From NCBI GenBank assembly GCA_002304345.1, contig NEUU01000013.1:51207-115206 (forward strand): DNA of 64,000 nt, given 5' to 3'. A model generated the notes under the pieces. It ran no database searches. It was not told where the DNA came from and was given only the letters and a program-made list of their open reading frames with translations. This document shows positions 43,139 to 52,021 of this stretch, piece by piece (position 1 is the first letter of the stretch; each line of letters opens with the position of its first letter). A program made the translations under genes and the position numbers. The DNA comes from Verrucomicrobia bacterium Tous-C9LFEB. GTDB lineage: Bacteria; Verrucomicrobiota; Verrucomicrobiia; Methylacidiphilales; UBA1321.

Positions 43139-44365
43139 ATGAGAGCGGATATCCCCAGCATTCCTCCCCACTCCGATTCCGAGACGCTCCAGCTTCTCCT
43201 CGATCACGTCACCCCCTTGCCCGCCGTGGCGGTGACGCTGGATCAGGCACTCGGCCGCGTCTTGCGCCGTGACGCCCATTGCGATAGTGACCAGCCCGCC
43301 TTTGACCGCTCGGGCATGGACGGCTATGCGATCGCGCCACATCCGTCGGAGAGCACGGAAACGGCCTACGTGCTCGCGGGAGAAGTGCTCACCGGACAAA
43401 CTCCCACCTTCACGCTGCAACCCGGCCAATGCGCCCGCGTCTTCACCGGCGCGATGATTCCTCCCGGAACGGTTCGCGTCGTCAAACAGGAGGACGCCGA
43501 AATTCACGGCGTCACCGTGCGCGAATCACATCCCAGCCCGAACGCACCCACCCACATTCGTTATCGTGGTGAAGACTGCAAGGCGGGCGACATCATGATT
43601 CCCGCCGGTCAGGTCCTGCGTCCCTCCCACGTCTCCATTCTCGCCAGCATCGGCATCACCGATCCGCTCGTCGCGCGCAAACCGCGCGTCGCCCACATCG
43701 TGTCCGGCAGCGAAATCGTTCATCCGCTCAAGACCCCGGGACCCGGCCAAATCCGCGACTCGAACACGCATCTCCTCGCCGCGCTCTGCGCTGAAATCGG
43801 CGCTTCCGTGCGTCATCGCGCCCACGCCATCGACGACGAAGCCCAGACGCTCGATCTCGTCGCTTCCCTGCCGGATCGCGGGTATGACATCCTGCTTTTT
43901 TCCGGCGGCTCGGGCGCAGGTTCGTATGACTTCTGCCGCGCCGCCTTTGCCAAGCTCGGCTTCACCCTCCGGCTCGAAGGCGTGGCGTTGCGTCCCGGCA
44001 AACCGCTCCTCTTCGCCACGCGCGGCTCGCAACTCGCCTTTGGTCTGCCCGGCAATCCGCTCTCGCACTTCGTCCTCTTCCAACTTTTTGTCCGGCCCGT
44101 CATTCGCGCCCTGCAAAAAGCCGCGCCCGAGAATCGCGAGATGACCGGACTTTTCGCGGTCGATGCAACCGATGTCCACAGTCCGCTCAAAACGTATCGC
44201 CCCGCCTATTGGTATTCGGGTGAAACCGGACCTCTCATCGAACCGCTCCCATGGAACGGCTCCGGCCATCTCGCCTCGCTCAGCCGCGCCAATGCGCTGC
44301 TCATCATCCCGCCACACACCGAATCCTTGAAACGAGGCGATCGCGTGACGTGGTTGGCTATTTAG
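43139..44365 (+). CDS. moeA: molybdopterin molybdenumtransferase MoeA
   Basis: A 408-residue MoeA-type protein that inserts molybdate into adenylylated molybdopterin. Motifs are FDRSGMDGYAI, GAMIPPGTVRVVKQED, GSEIVHP and RDSNTHLLAALC, SGGSGAGSYDF (the usual SGG.S.GDYD), and LPGNPLSHFVLF. The Ser/Asp region is slightly changed (GAGSYDF). The gene starts 5 bp after murJ, and moaC and a MogA/MoaB-type gene follow. Together they are a partial molybdenum cofactor locus; MoaA, MoaD, MoaE and MoeB are not in the window. Confidence 0.93.
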   Translation: MRADIPSIPPHSDSETLQLLLDHVTPLPAVAVTLDQALGRVLRRDAHCDSDQPAFDRSGMDGYAIAPHPSESTETAYVLAGEVLTGQTPTFTLQPGQCARVFTGAMIPPGTVRVVKQEDAEIHGVTVRESHPSPNAPTHIRYRGEDCKAGDIMIPAGQVLRPSHVSILASIGITDPLVARKPRVAHIVSGSEIVHPLKTPGPGQIRDSNTHLLAALCAEIGASVRHRAHAIDDEAQTLDLVASLPDRGYDILLFSGGSGAGSYDFCRAAFAKLGFTLRLEGVALRPGKPLLFATRGSQLAFGLPGNPLSHFVLFQLFVRPVIRALQKAAPENREMTGLFAVDATDVHSPLKTYRPAYWYSGETGPLIEPLPWNGSGHLASLSRANALLIIPPHTESLKRGDRVTWLAI

Positions 44366-44452
44366 AAAGTTTTTAGCTCGGGACTGAAAACCGAAAACTT
44401 CGAACTGAAAACTCTTCTTTTGGACCGTTGCGATTTGACTTACCTTTCTGCC

Positions 44453-44911
44453 ATGGCCCGCACACTCTCCCATCTCGACGCTTCCGGCAACGCCCGCATG
44501 GTGGGCGTCGGCCACAAACCGGATGTCGCCCGCGTCGCGGAAGCCCGCGCGTTTATCCAGCTCGCCCCAGCGACGCTGCATCTCCTGAAAAAGAATGCGC
44601 TCCCGAAAGGCGATGTCCTCACCGTCGCCAAGATCGCCGGCATTCAGGCCGCGAAACAAACCAGCGCCCTCATCCCGCTCTGTCATCCGCTACCGCTCCA
44701 TCACATCGACCTCCACTTCACCGTGCGTCGCGATGGAATTGAAATCCGCGCCACCGCCGAGACCATCGGCAAGACCGGCGTGGAAATGGAAGCGCTCACG
44801 GCCGCCTCGGTGGCCGCACTCACGCTCTACGACATGTGCAAGGCCGTGGACAAAACCATGCGCTTCGAAGTCGCCCTCGTCAGCAAAAAGAAAGGTCCGG
44901 CCCGCGCATGA
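44453..44911 (+). CDS. moaC: cyclic pyranopterin monophosphate synthase MoaC
   Basis: A 152-residue MoaC protein, which converts the MoaA product to cPMP. The family segments [34 protein letters not shown] and [26 protein letters not shown] are clear. The ATG at 44453 ([17 protein letters not shown]) matches the usual N-terminus; a TTG at 44420 is in frame but unlikely. The end overlaps the next gene by 4 bp (ATGA). Confidence 0.96.
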   Translation: MARTLSHLDASGNARMVGVGHKPDVARVAEARAFIQLAPATLHLLKKNALPKGDVLTVAKIAGIQAAKQTSALIPLCHPLPLHHIDLHFTVRRDGIEIRATAETIGKTGVEMEALTAASVAALTLYDMCKAVDKTMRFEVALVSKKKGPARA

Positions 44912-45402
44912 AAGTGGGACGTCTCACCCTCAGTGATCGCGCCTCCAGCGGCGTGTACGAGGACGCCAGTGGACCCGAAATCGAGCGCGTCATTCAGCAA
45001 CTCTTCGCCGAACCGCTCGAATTCGTTCGTGTCCTGCGGCCCGATGATCGCGCCCAGATCGAAGCGGAACTCATCCGCCTCGCCGACGATGAAGGCTGTC
45101 CGCTCATCGTCACCACCGGTGGCACCGGCCCTTCGGCCCGCGATGTCACGCCCGAGGCGACCCGCGCCGTCATCGAAAAAGAACTCCCCGGTTTCGGCGA
45201 AGTCATACGCCTCCACTCCTACGTCAAGGTCCGCACCGCCATTCTTTCCCGCGCCCTCGCCGGGGTGCGCGGTCGGTCGCTCATCATCAATCTCCCCGGC
45301 AAACCCACCGCCATCGCCGAGTGCCTTCCGCTTGTCGCCCCGGCCATCGCGGAATGTCTCGACCACATCGCCGGATTCCGCCCCCGGCTTGCGAATTCTT
45401 GA
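44908..45402 (+). CDS. MogA/MoaB-type molybdopterin adenylyltransferase
   Basis: A 164-residue protein of the MogA/MoaB family, which adenylylates molybdopterin before molybdate insertion by MoeA. Motifs are [36 protein letters not shown] and [14 protein letters not shown]. The ATG at 44908 overlaps the moaC stop, showing translational coupling. MogA is closer in length (about 195 residues) but either label would fit. Confidence 0.9.
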   Translation: MKVGRLTLSDRASSGVYEDASGPEIERVIQQLFAEPLEFVRVLRPDDRAQIEAELIRLADDEGCPLIVTTGGTGPSARDVTPEATRAVIEKELPGFGEVIRLHSYVKVRTAILSRALAGVRGRSLIINLPGKPTAIAECLPLVAPAIAECLDHIAGFRPRLANS

Positions 45403-45448
45403 AATCGCCTTTATCGTCCGCACCACCAGTGCTATAGCTTTCCCCGCC

Positions 45449-46267
45449 ATGCAGCGCATCGTCATCGAAGCCGGTAAAGATTCCGCCAACTACTGGCTCG
45501 ACCTCTGGCGTTATCGTGAACTCCTTGGATTCCTCTCCTGGCGCGATCTGCTCGTCCGCTACAAGCAAACCCTGCTCGGCGTCGCGTGGGCGCTCCTGCG
45601 GCCCATTCTCTTCACCTTTGTTTTCACCCTTGTCTTTAGCAAGATCGGCAAGTTTCCATCGAATGGCATTCCCTACGCGCTCCTGACCTTGACGGGGGTT
45701 CTCGTCTGGCAACTCTTCGCCACCGCCTTCGGCGGCTGCAGCGCCAGTCTCGTCAACAACGCGCACCTCATCACCAAGGTGTACTTCCCTCGCCTCATTC
45801 TCCCCTGCGCCGCGATGGCTGTGGGTCTCGTCGATTTTCTCGTCGCGCTCGTTTTGCTCTTTGTCGTGATGCCATTTTTCGGTGTGTGGCCCGACTGGCG
45901 CTGGCTCACCTTGCCGTTCTGGATCGCCCTCGCCCTGATCACTGCCGCCAGCGCGGGCATCTGGATCGCTGCGCTCAATGTGCGCTATCGCGACTTCGGC
46001 ACACTCGTGCCGCTCGCACTGCAACTCGGCATGTTTATTTCCCCGGTCGGTTACGCCAGCGACATCGTCCCGGACCGTTGGCGATTACTCTATTCCCTCA
46101 ATCCCCTCGTAAGCGTGATTGATGGCTTCCGCTGGTCACTCTTCGAAGGGAAAGCGTCCCTCTGCCTTCCCGGATTGATGCTGTCCATCCTCTTCCTGTT
46201 GATGCTGCTCTGGACGGGGCTGCGCTACTTCCGCTCCACGGAAAAAACTTTCGCCGATATCATCTGA
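45449..46267 (+). CDS. wzm: ABC-2 type polysaccharide exporter permease (Wzm/TagG-like)
   Basis: A 272-residue ABC-2 permease with six transmembrane helices. Characteristic parts are the N-terminal amphipathic segment WRYRELLGFLSWRDLLVRYKQTLLGVAWALLRP and the C-terminal NPLVSVIDGFRWSLF, typical of O-antigen or teichoic-acid exporter permeases. Its stop overlaps the start of the ATPase gene (TGATG). Together they would export undecaprenyl-linked polysaccharide to the periplasm. Confidence 0.92.
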   Translation: MQRIVIEAGKDSANYWLDLWRYRELLGFLSWRDLLVRYKQTLLGVAWALLRPILFTFVFTLVFSKIGKFPSNGIPYALLTLTGVLVWQLFATAFGGCSASLVNNAHLITKVYFPRLILPCAAMAVGLVDFLVALVLLFVVMPFFGVWPDWRWLTLPFWIALALITAASAGIWIAALNVRYRDFGTLVPLALQLGMFISPVGYASDIVPDRWRLLYSLNPLVSVIDGFRWSLFEGKASLCLPGLMLSILFLLMLLWTGLRYFRSTEKTFADII

Positions 46268-47511
46268 TGTCCACTCCCGCCATTCACGTCCAGAATCTCG
46301 GCAAACGCTATCGCCTGCAAAACAGCGACGTTCGCACCTGGACCTTGCGCGAAACCCTGCGCAATGCCGGGCTCTCCGCTCTCTCCCGGCTGCGCGGCAC
46401 CGCGCCGAAACACCGTCGCACCGAGGATTTCTGGGCGCTACGGGACGTCAGCTTCGCCATCCAGCCCGGCGAGATCGTTGGCCTCATCGGTCGCAACGGA
46501 GCAGGGAAATCGACACTCCTGAAACTCCTCAGTCGCATCACCGATCCCACCACCGGCCGCATTGAACTCAACGGTCGCGTCGCGAGCCTTCTCGAAGTTG
46601 GCACCGGCTTCAACGGCGAGCTCACGGGCCGCGAAAACATTTTCCTCAACGGCGCAATCCTCGGCATGAGCCGCGCCGAGATCCACTCGCAGTTCGACCA
46701 GATCGTCGACTTCGCGGAAATCGGCCCCTTCGTCGACACACCGGTGAAACGCTACTCGAGCGGCATGTTCGTCCGGCTCGCCTTCGCCGTGGCGGCCCAT
46801 CTCCAGAATGAAATTCTGATTGTGGACGAAGTGCTCGCCGTGGGTGATTCCAAATTCCAGCGCCGTTGCCTCGACAAGATGCAGGACGTCGCCCGCAGCG
46901 GCCACACGGTCATCCTCGTCAGTCACCAGATGCAGTTGGTCCAGTCTCTCGCCACGCGCGCGCTTCTCCTCGAAGACGGCAAATTAATCGGCGATGGAGA
47001 ACCCGGCCTCATCATCGCCCGATACCTCGGGCAAAAAGCGGAGCGATACGATTTGAGCCGCTTTGGCGGCGAACCCGATGCCATCGGCCGCTTCATAGCG
47101 CTCTCCTTTTCCTCGGGCGAGCAGACATGGCCAGCCTCCGTGGCCCAAGGGGAACCGCTCACCGCCCATCTCGAAATTGAACTCTCGGCCCCGCTCCACG
47201 AAGGCAATCTCTTCATTGCGGTGCGCAACAGCGAAGGCATCGAAGTCTTCTCCAGCAACTGGTCGGAAACCAACTCCCTGCTCGAACTCCAGCCCGGCAC
47301 CTATCATTTCGACGTCAGCTTGCCCACGCTCTATCTCCGCCCCGACGCCTACTGGATTTCGCTGTGCCTGATCCGCAATCAGGCAGACTCAATCTCACTC
47401 CTGCGCGGACTGGAAATGCCTCCCATTATCCCGTCGGCCACATCGGATAAATTACTCGAGAGCCGACGCTGGGGCCTGGTCACACTCCCGTGTGAGTGGT
47501 CGCAAAAATAG
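46267..47511 (+). CDS. wzt: polysaccharide exporter ATPase with C-terminal carbohydrate-binding domain (Wzt-like)
   Basis: A 414-residue ABC ATPase. The NBD (about residues 1-245) has Walker A GLIGRNGAGKST, the signature YSSGMFVRLAFAVA, Walker B EILIVDEVLAVGD and the switch His in ILVSHQ. The C-terminal domain (about 270-410) is beta-rich and resembles Wzt-C, which recognises the terminal modification of the O-antigen. An insert of about 25 residues (RLRGTAPKHRRTEDFWALRD) precedes Walker A. It is coupled to the permease gene and is convergent with a small unknown gene. Confidence 0.92.
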   Translation: MSTPAIHVQNLGKRYRLQNSDVRTWTLRETLRNAGLSALSRLRGTAPKHRRTEDFWALRDVSFAIQPGEIVGLIGRNGAGKSTLLKLLSRITDPTTGRIELNGRVASLLEVGTGFNGELTGRENIFLNGAILGMSRAEIHSQFDQIVDFAEIGPFVDTPVKRYSSGMFVRLAFAVAAHLQNEILIVDEVLAVGDSKFQRRCLDKMQDVARSGHTVILVSHQMQLVQSLATRALLLEDGKLIGDGEPGLIIARYLGQKAERYDLSRFGGEPDAIGRFIALSFSSGEQTWPASVAQGEPLTAHLEIELSAPLHEGNLFIAVRNSEGIEVFSSNWSETNSLLELQPGTYHFDVSLPTLYLRPDAYWISLCLIRNQADSISLLRGLEMPPIIPSATSDKLLESRRWGLVTLPCEWSQK

Positions 47512-47514
47512 ACG

Positions 47515-47811
47515 TCACCCCTTCCACGGCTGGAACGGTCGGCGCGGTTCCGCCTCGACCTGATGCGGATGCACCGGAGTGGTATCGAGCACAAAGACCG
47601 GCTTCTTCCCCGCCTCGAACAACTCCGGTTTTTGCTCGCGCCAGTAGGCGACGTGACGGTCGACATCCGGCCCGATGAATTCCAGCGAGCCGGGCTCCAG
47701 CCGGACGATTTCCTTCATCGTGATCAGCGTCTGCCACGGATGATCATCAATCTGTTTGATGGTGTAACCAAAATTCGGACCGGGAGCAAACCACGTCATG
47801 ACGGTATCCAT
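47515..47811 (-). CDS. conserved-looking small protein, unknown
   Basis: A 98-residue protein with a hydrophilic, globular character (TWFAPGPNFGYTIKQIDDHP at the N-terminus, DRHVAYWREQKPELFEAGKK in the middle). No family is recognised and no signal or membrane segment is seen. The start at 47811 (MDTVMTWF) avoids overlap with the divergent Rieske gene at 47854. It is convergent with wzt with a 3-bp gap. Confidence 0.6.
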   Translation of the reverse strand: MDTVMTWFAPGPNFGYTIKQIDDHPWQTLITMKEIVRLEPGSLEFIGPDVDRHVAYWREQKPELFEAGKKPVFVLDTTPVHPHQVEAEPRRPFQPWKG

Positions 47812-47853
47812 AACCCAACTTGCATCCCGCCGCAACTGACATAAATTGAAGCG

Positions 47854-48162
47854 ATGCCCGAACGAACCAAGCTCCTCGCCGTCGCCGAACTTCCCTCCGG
47901 TTCCAACCGGTGCCTTGCCACGCCCGCCGGAGACATCGCGCTGTTCCATACGGAGGACGGGTTCTTCGCGCTCGACAACCGGTGTCCACACCGGGGCGGC
48001 CCACTCAGCGAAGGCCCGGTCAAGGACGGCCACGTCGCCTGCCCGTGGCATCAATGGCTCTTCAATCTGAAAAGCGGTGTCTGCTCGAACATTCCCGGCC
48101 CCAAGGTGAAAAGTCATCCAGTGGAAATCATCGACGGCGATGTGTGGCTCACGCTTCCCTAA
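47854..48162 (+). CDS. Rieske [2Fe-2S] protein (NirD/ferredoxin-like)
   Basis: A 102-residue Rieske-type iron-sulfur protein. The cluster ligands are in CPHRGGPLSEG and CPWHQWLFNLKSG (C-x-H and C-x2-H), which bind one 2Fe-2S cluster. It lacks a signal peptide and membrane helix, so it is a soluble cytoplasmic electron carrier of the NirD or ring-hydroxylating-ferredoxin kind. No oxygenase or nitrite reductase gene is adjacent, so the partner is unknown. Confidence 0.88.
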   Translation: MPERTKLLAVAELPSGSNRCLATPAGDIALFHTEDGFFALDNRCPHRGGPLSEGPVKDGHVACPWHQWLFNLKSGVCSNIPGPKVKSHPVEIIDGDVWLTLP

Positions 48163-48232
48163 TCAAAAAATCCTTTTCCTAATCTGCGAAAATCGGCGTA
48201 ATCTGCGGACAGTCCCCCTTTCCACCCTACCT

Positions 48233-48508
48233 ATGAAATCCGCTTACGAACTGGCCATGGAACGACTCGAGAAATCGAGCCCGCTCAAGAAACTCAACCC
48301 CGAACAGATCGCGCAGATTCAGGAACTGGATTCCGTCTACAAAGCGAAAATCGCCGAACGCGAAACCATGGCGCAAGCCGCCATTGCCTCCGCCCGCGCC
48401 GCCAACAGCCCGGAGAATGTCCAGATGTTGCAGCAAACCCTCGCGCAGGAACTCACCAAGATCCGCGCCGAATGGGACGAGAAAAAGGAAAAGCTCCGCT
48501 CGGCATGA
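48233..48508 (+). CDS. small coiled-coil protein, unknown
   Basis: A 91-residue, highly charged helical protein (LKKLNPEQIAQIQELDSVYK, then KIAERETMAQAAIASARAAN and LAQELTKIRAEWDEKKEKL). It looks like a two-helix bundle. No family is recognised. The ATG at 48233 is preceded by a poor ribosome binding site, and the region just upstream (AATCTGCGAAAATCGGCGTA) is not coding. It may be co-transcribed with the next small gene 55 bp downstream. Confidence 0.6.
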   Translation: MKSAYELAMERLEKSSPLKKLNPEQIAQIQELDSVYKAKIAERETMAQAAIASARAANSPENVQMLQQTLAQELTKIRAEWDEKKEKLRSA

Positions 48509-48563
48509 CGTGTCACCCGGAGCCAAGTCGTTCCGAATCTGAAATCTCAATTTGAAATTTTCC

Positions 48564-48812
48564 ATGGCCCTTTCCGAAGAAATCCGCGACACCTTGCGCG
48601 ACTATCTCGATGCCGTGCCGCGCCAGCGTGAACCGAATCCCCCCGATCTGCTCGCGCTCTTCGCGAAACTCGACTCGCTGTACGAACGACTCGCCCAGGA
48701 TCCCACCGCCTCTCCCCAACTGCTGCACTATCTCCACGGCAAAAGCTATCGCAAGGCGTGGAACTTCCTCAACGACGTCCCCAACGCCAAAGGCTCCTGC
48801 GGCGGTCATTAG
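48564..48812 (+). CDS. small helical protein, unknown
   Basis: An 82-residue hydrophilic protein (LSEEIRDTLRDYLDAVPRQR, then LFAKLDSLYERLAQDP and YLHGKSYRKAWNFL). No signal or membrane segment. The last residues are GSCGGH, which might bind a metal ion but could be chance. No family recognised. A start at 48552 is also possible. A 612-bp repeat-containing gap follows. Confidence 0.6.
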   Translation: MALSEEIRDTLRDYLDAVPRQREPNPPDLLALFAKLDSLYERLAQDPTASPQLLHYLHGKSYRKAWNFLNDVPNAKGSCGGH

Positions 48813-49424
48813 AGGGGATTTCAAGGGGATTGTCGCCTCATAAGCCATCCCAGCCGATCCTTCGACAAGCTCAGGATGACGGGTTGGGGAAGTAATCTCT
48901 ATTCGTAGCGAAGAGTTCTAGTGAGAGTAGAAGGTTACTCTCAAACATTACTTTCATTCCACGTCATCCTGAGCTTGTCGAAGGATCAGTTGGCTAGCTC
49001 TCCGAGCCTGAGCGTTGCGACAATCTCAATGAGGGGAGTGTCGCACGGTCAGAAATTAACCGCCCCATGACGCAAAAATATCGCACACGCAGCTCACGTA
49101 GCAAACCTAACGCAAACGCGCGGCGCGGTTCCGTGCTATATCTCATGGCATGCCCGCCTTGCATCCCTTTGAAATCTCAAATCTGAAATTTGAAACTTCT
49201 CGTCGACACCCTCGCTACACCCAACAGAGACGGTCGATTCTTGTAGCGCATTGTCGACGCTCTTTATTTTTCGCCCCCCTCTCCCACTCTCAGTCCCCGC
49301 GAAAAGATGTGAACAGGCTCTAATAAATCGAAAGCACCAATATTAGAGTGTCTGCCAAATGCGGCTGCCGCTTGCTTTCTTGTTGTCTACCAGTAGATTG
49401 GCCACTTATATCGCAGACTTTCTT
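48813..49424. other. 612-bp gap with repeats upstream of the ABC transporter genes
   Basis: No coding sequence is supported. It contains the inverted repeat at 48856-48987 and, at 49077-49112, a sequence related to one upstream of carA (26317-26356). A promoter for the downstream ABC gene must lie near 49330-49420, but no clear match was seen. Confidence 0.55.
48856..48987. repeat. inverted repeat GATCCTTCGACAAGCTCAGG
   Basis: Arms 48856-48881 and 48962-48987 are perfect 26-nt reverse complements. This sequence type (CATCCTGAGCTTGTCGAAGG) is a widespread extragenic repeat in many bacterial genomes. A related single arm is at 24541. The spacer of about 80 bp is not recognised. Confidence 0.8.
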
Positions 49425-50366
49425 ATGACCACACCTGCCTTTCTTTCGGTTGAGACCCTGAGCCATCGCTACGGCGAACGGCTCGCACTGGACCGCCTTT
49501 CGTTTTCGGTGCAACAAGGGGAAATCTTCGGCCTGCTCGGGCCCAATGGCAGCGGCAAGACCACGCTCTTTCGTATTCTCTCCACCCTGCTTCCACTACA
49601 GGACGGCACGATCACGCTCGACGGCATTTCGCTGCGCTATGACCTCGCCGGTATTCGTCAGCATCTCGGCATCGTTTTTCAATCCCCCAGCCTCGATAAG
49701 AAACTTACCGTCGGCGAAAACCTGCGCCATCAAGGGCATCTTTACGGCCTGTATGGCGGCACGCTGGCGAAACGCATCGAAGAGCTTGCCTCCAAATTCA
49801 AGATCGATGACCGCCTGAAAGATAAAGTGGAGACTCTCTCCGGCGGCTTGCAGCGCCGCGTGGAAGTGGCCAAGGGACTCCTGCACCGCCCCTCGCTGCT
49901 GATCCTCGATGAACCGACCACGGGACTCGATCCCAACGCGCGGCTGGAGTTGTGGAATTATCTGCAAGAGGTCAATCAGCGCGAGAAAATCACCATCCTC
50001 GTCACGACCCATCTCATGGACGAAGCCGAGCGTTGCCACCGCCTGATGATCCTCGATCGCGGCCTGCGTGTCTGCCTCGATACGCCGCATAAACTGAAGT
50101 CCGCCTTGCGCGGCTCCGTCATCACCGTGCAATCATCCGATGCCGCCGCGCTCGCTGACCAAATCTCCGCGAAGCTCTCGCTCAAGCCCTCCCTCGTCGG
50201 AGGCAGCCTCCGCATCGAAACGCCCGGTGATCAGGCCGAGAGTGGACCGAAGCTCGTCGCGCAGATTGTCGCCGCGTTCCCGGACAAGGTCGACTCCATC
50301 ACCCTCTCTCAACCCACGCTGGAAGACGTGTTCATTCACCTCACCGGCCGCCGCTTCGAAAACTAA
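49425..50366 (+). CDS. ABC transporter ATP-binding protein
   Basis: A 313-residue ABC-2 type ATPase. Walker A is GLLGPNGSGKTT, the signature LSGGLQRRVEVAKGL, Walker B LLILDEPTTGLDP and the switch histidine is in ILVTTHLMDEAERC. A C-terminal domain of about 90 residues (VITVQSSDAAALADQI to VFIHLTGRRFEN) is of the DrrA/NatA type. Its permease partner follows 126 bp downstream. The context with SCO and DUF420 genes suggests a role linked to respiratory complex biogenesis, but drug or copper export is also possible. Confidence 0.92.
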   Translation: MTTPAFLSVETLSHRYGERLALDRLSFSVQQGEIFGLLGPNGSGKTTLFRILSTLLPLQDGTITLDGISLRYDLAGIRQHLGIVFQSPSLDKKLTVGENLRHQGHLYGLYGGTLAKRIEELASKFKIDDRLKDKVETLSGGLQRRVEVAKGLLHRPSLLILDEPTTGLDPNARLELWNYLQEVNQREKITILVTTHLMDEAERCHRLMILDRGLRVCLDTPHKLKSALRGSVITVQSSDAAALADQISAKLSLKPSLVGGSLRIETPGDQAESGPKLVAQIVAAFPDKVDSITLSQPTLEDVFIHLTGRRFEN

Positions 50367-50377
50367 AACCGAACCAG

Positions 50378-50483
50378 ATTTTCGACGAAATTAACGAAAT
50401 TTAAAGACCTGTTTCCGCAGAATCCAAAGAACCTCCCCAATCAAAATCAATTTCGTAAATTCCGTTAATTTCGTCGAAAAATT
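50378..50483. repeat. inverted repeat between ABC transporter genes
   Basis: The sequence ATTTTCGACGAAATTAACGA (from 50378) and the complement around 50451-50483 form imperfect arms of about 26-33 nt, enclosing about 47 bp. The structure sits in the 126-bp gap between the ATPase and permease genes and may reduce downstream expression or stabilise mRNA. Confidence 0.6.
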
Positions 50484-50492
50484 CCCCCTCTC

Positions 50493-51323
50493 ATGAGCAC
50501 TTCCACTCCTTCACCGGTCACCGCCAGCTTCTTCAACACGGTCACCCTGCCCACGTGGACCCTGTGGTCGCGTGAAGTGGTTCGCTTCCTGCGCCAGAAA
50601 AATCGCGTCATCGGCGCGCTCGCCTCGCCCATCATGTTCTGGTTCGTCATTGGAGCGGGCATGGGGAAATCCTTCCACGCCGAAGGCGCGCCGGAGGGCT
50701 TCACCTACCTCCAATATTTCTTCCCCGGCACGTTGATGCTCATCATGCTCTTCACCGCCATCTTCTCCACGATCTCCATTATTGAAGATCGCCGCGAGGG
50801 CTTCCTGCAGGGTGTGCTCACCTCGCCGATCTCCCGTAGCGCCATTGTCCTCGGTAAACTCTGCGGCGGCGCGACGCTCTCCCTGATCCAAGCCTTGATC
50901 TTTCTCGCCATGGCCCCGCTCACCGGAATCCCGATTCCGTGGGCCTCGCTACCGGGGATCATTGTGTTGTTCTTCCTCATCGGATTTGGACTCACCGCGC
51001 TCGGCTATCTCATCGCGTGGCCGCTCGATTCCACGCAGGGTTTTCACGCACTGATGAATCTCGTCCTCATCCCGCTCTGGCTGCTCTCCGGCGCCCTGTT
51101 TCCGCCGACCGGCGCCATGACGTGGGTGAAGTGGGTGATCTTTCTGAATCCACTCCACTACGGACTCGCCGCGCTGCGCCAATTGTTGATCTCCCCCATC
51201 GCCGCGCCGGAAGTCTCCGATCCGCCGCTCTGGATCAGCGTCGGCGTACTCATCCTCTTCGCCGCCGTCCTCCTCGGCGTCTGCTCGTGGCTGACCAATC
51301 GCGTGCAGGGTCGCAATCCCTAA
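50493..51323 (+). CDS. ABC-2 type transporter permease
   Basis: A 276-residue permease with six transmembrane helices. The N-terminal segment WTLWSREVVRFLRQKNRVIGALASPIMFWFVIG and the loop IIEDRREGFLQGVLTSPISRSAIVLGK are typical of ABC-2 permeases of the DrrB/NatB/CcmB-like kind. It is the partner of the upstream ATPase gene. A SCO gene follows 17 bp downstream on the same strand, so they may be co-transcribed. Confidence 0.9.
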   Translation: MSTSTPSPVTASFFNTVTLPTWTLWSREVVRFLRQKNRVIGALASPIMFWFVIGAGMGKSFHAEGAPEGFTYLQYFFPGTLMLIMLFTAIFSTISIIEDRREGFLQGVLTSPISRSAIVLGKLCGGATLSLIQALIFLAMAPLTGIPIPWASLPGIIVLFFLIGFGLTALGYLIAWPLDSTQGFHALMNLVLIPLWLLSGALFPPTGAMTWVKWVIFLNPLHYGLAALRQLLISPIAAPEVSDPPLWISVGVLILFAAVLLGVCSWLTNRVQGRNP

Positions 51324-51340
51324 TCTCCCCCCCTGACTCC

Positions 51341-52021
51341 GTGGCTGTGAACAAAATTGTCCTCAAAATGGCCGGGGCCTTTCTCGCCCTGATTCTTGTC
51401 GCGGCTCTCGGAGCGTACGTCCTCACCTTCGCCAAACCGTTCGCACCGCCGCCGGGCTTGCCGAAGCTCGGTCAAGTCACCGACTTCACCCTCACCGAGC
51501 GCACGGGCAAGGACATCACCAACCGCGATCTCCTCGGCAAAGTCTGGGTGGCCAACTTCATCTTCACCGCCTGCGGGGGGCCCTGCCCCACGCTGAGCCA
51601 GCATTTCGCCGCGCTTCAAAAAGAGATCGCCGGACACACCGACGTCCGCCTCGTCTCCTTCAGCGTCAATCCCACCGGCGACACGCCCCCCGTTCTCACC
51701 AAGTACGCCACCAAGTACGGAGCCGATCCGCAACGCTGGCTCTTTGTCACCGGCGAAAAAGTTCCGGTCTATACTCTCATTGAAACCAGTTTCAAACTCG
51801 TCGCCCAGCCCAACTACGATCCCAAAGCGCCGCCGTCCGAAAAATTCATCCACAGCACCCGACTGGTCCTCGTCGATCGCACCGGCGCCATACGCGGGTA
51901 TTACGATGGACTCCTGCCCGAGACTTACCCGAAACTCAAAGCTGACATTGACCGCCTCCTCAAGGAACCCACCCCCAATGCTCCCTCTCTCACAATTTCC
52001 TGCCCTCAATGCTACCCTTAA
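51341..52021 (+). CDS. SCO1/SenC-type copper chaperone
   Basis: A 226-residue thioredoxin-fold protein, membrane-anchored by an N-terminal helix (about residues 9-30). The copper motif CGGPC (C-x3-C, in FTACGGPCPTL) and the distal histidine (KFIHSTRLVLVD) are present. SCO proteins deliver copper to the CuA site of subunit II. The start is one of two GTG codons (51341 or 51347); an ATG at 51368 would shorten the N-terminus. The next gene, a DUF420 protein, overlaps its end by 44 bp, and the two lie far from the oxidase genes they probably serve (1.4-5.8 kb). Confidence 0.9.
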   Translation: MAVNKIVLKMAGAFLALILVAALGAYVLTFAKPFAPPPGLPKLGQVTDFTLTERTGKDITNRDLLGKVWVANFIFTACGGPCPTLSQHFAALQKEIAGHTDVRLVSFSVNPTGDTPPVLTKYATKYGADPQRWLFVTGEKVPVYTLIETSFKLVAQPNYDPKAPPSEKFIHSTRLVLVDRTGAIRGYYDGLLPETYPKLKADIDRLLKEPTPNAPSLTISCPQCYP

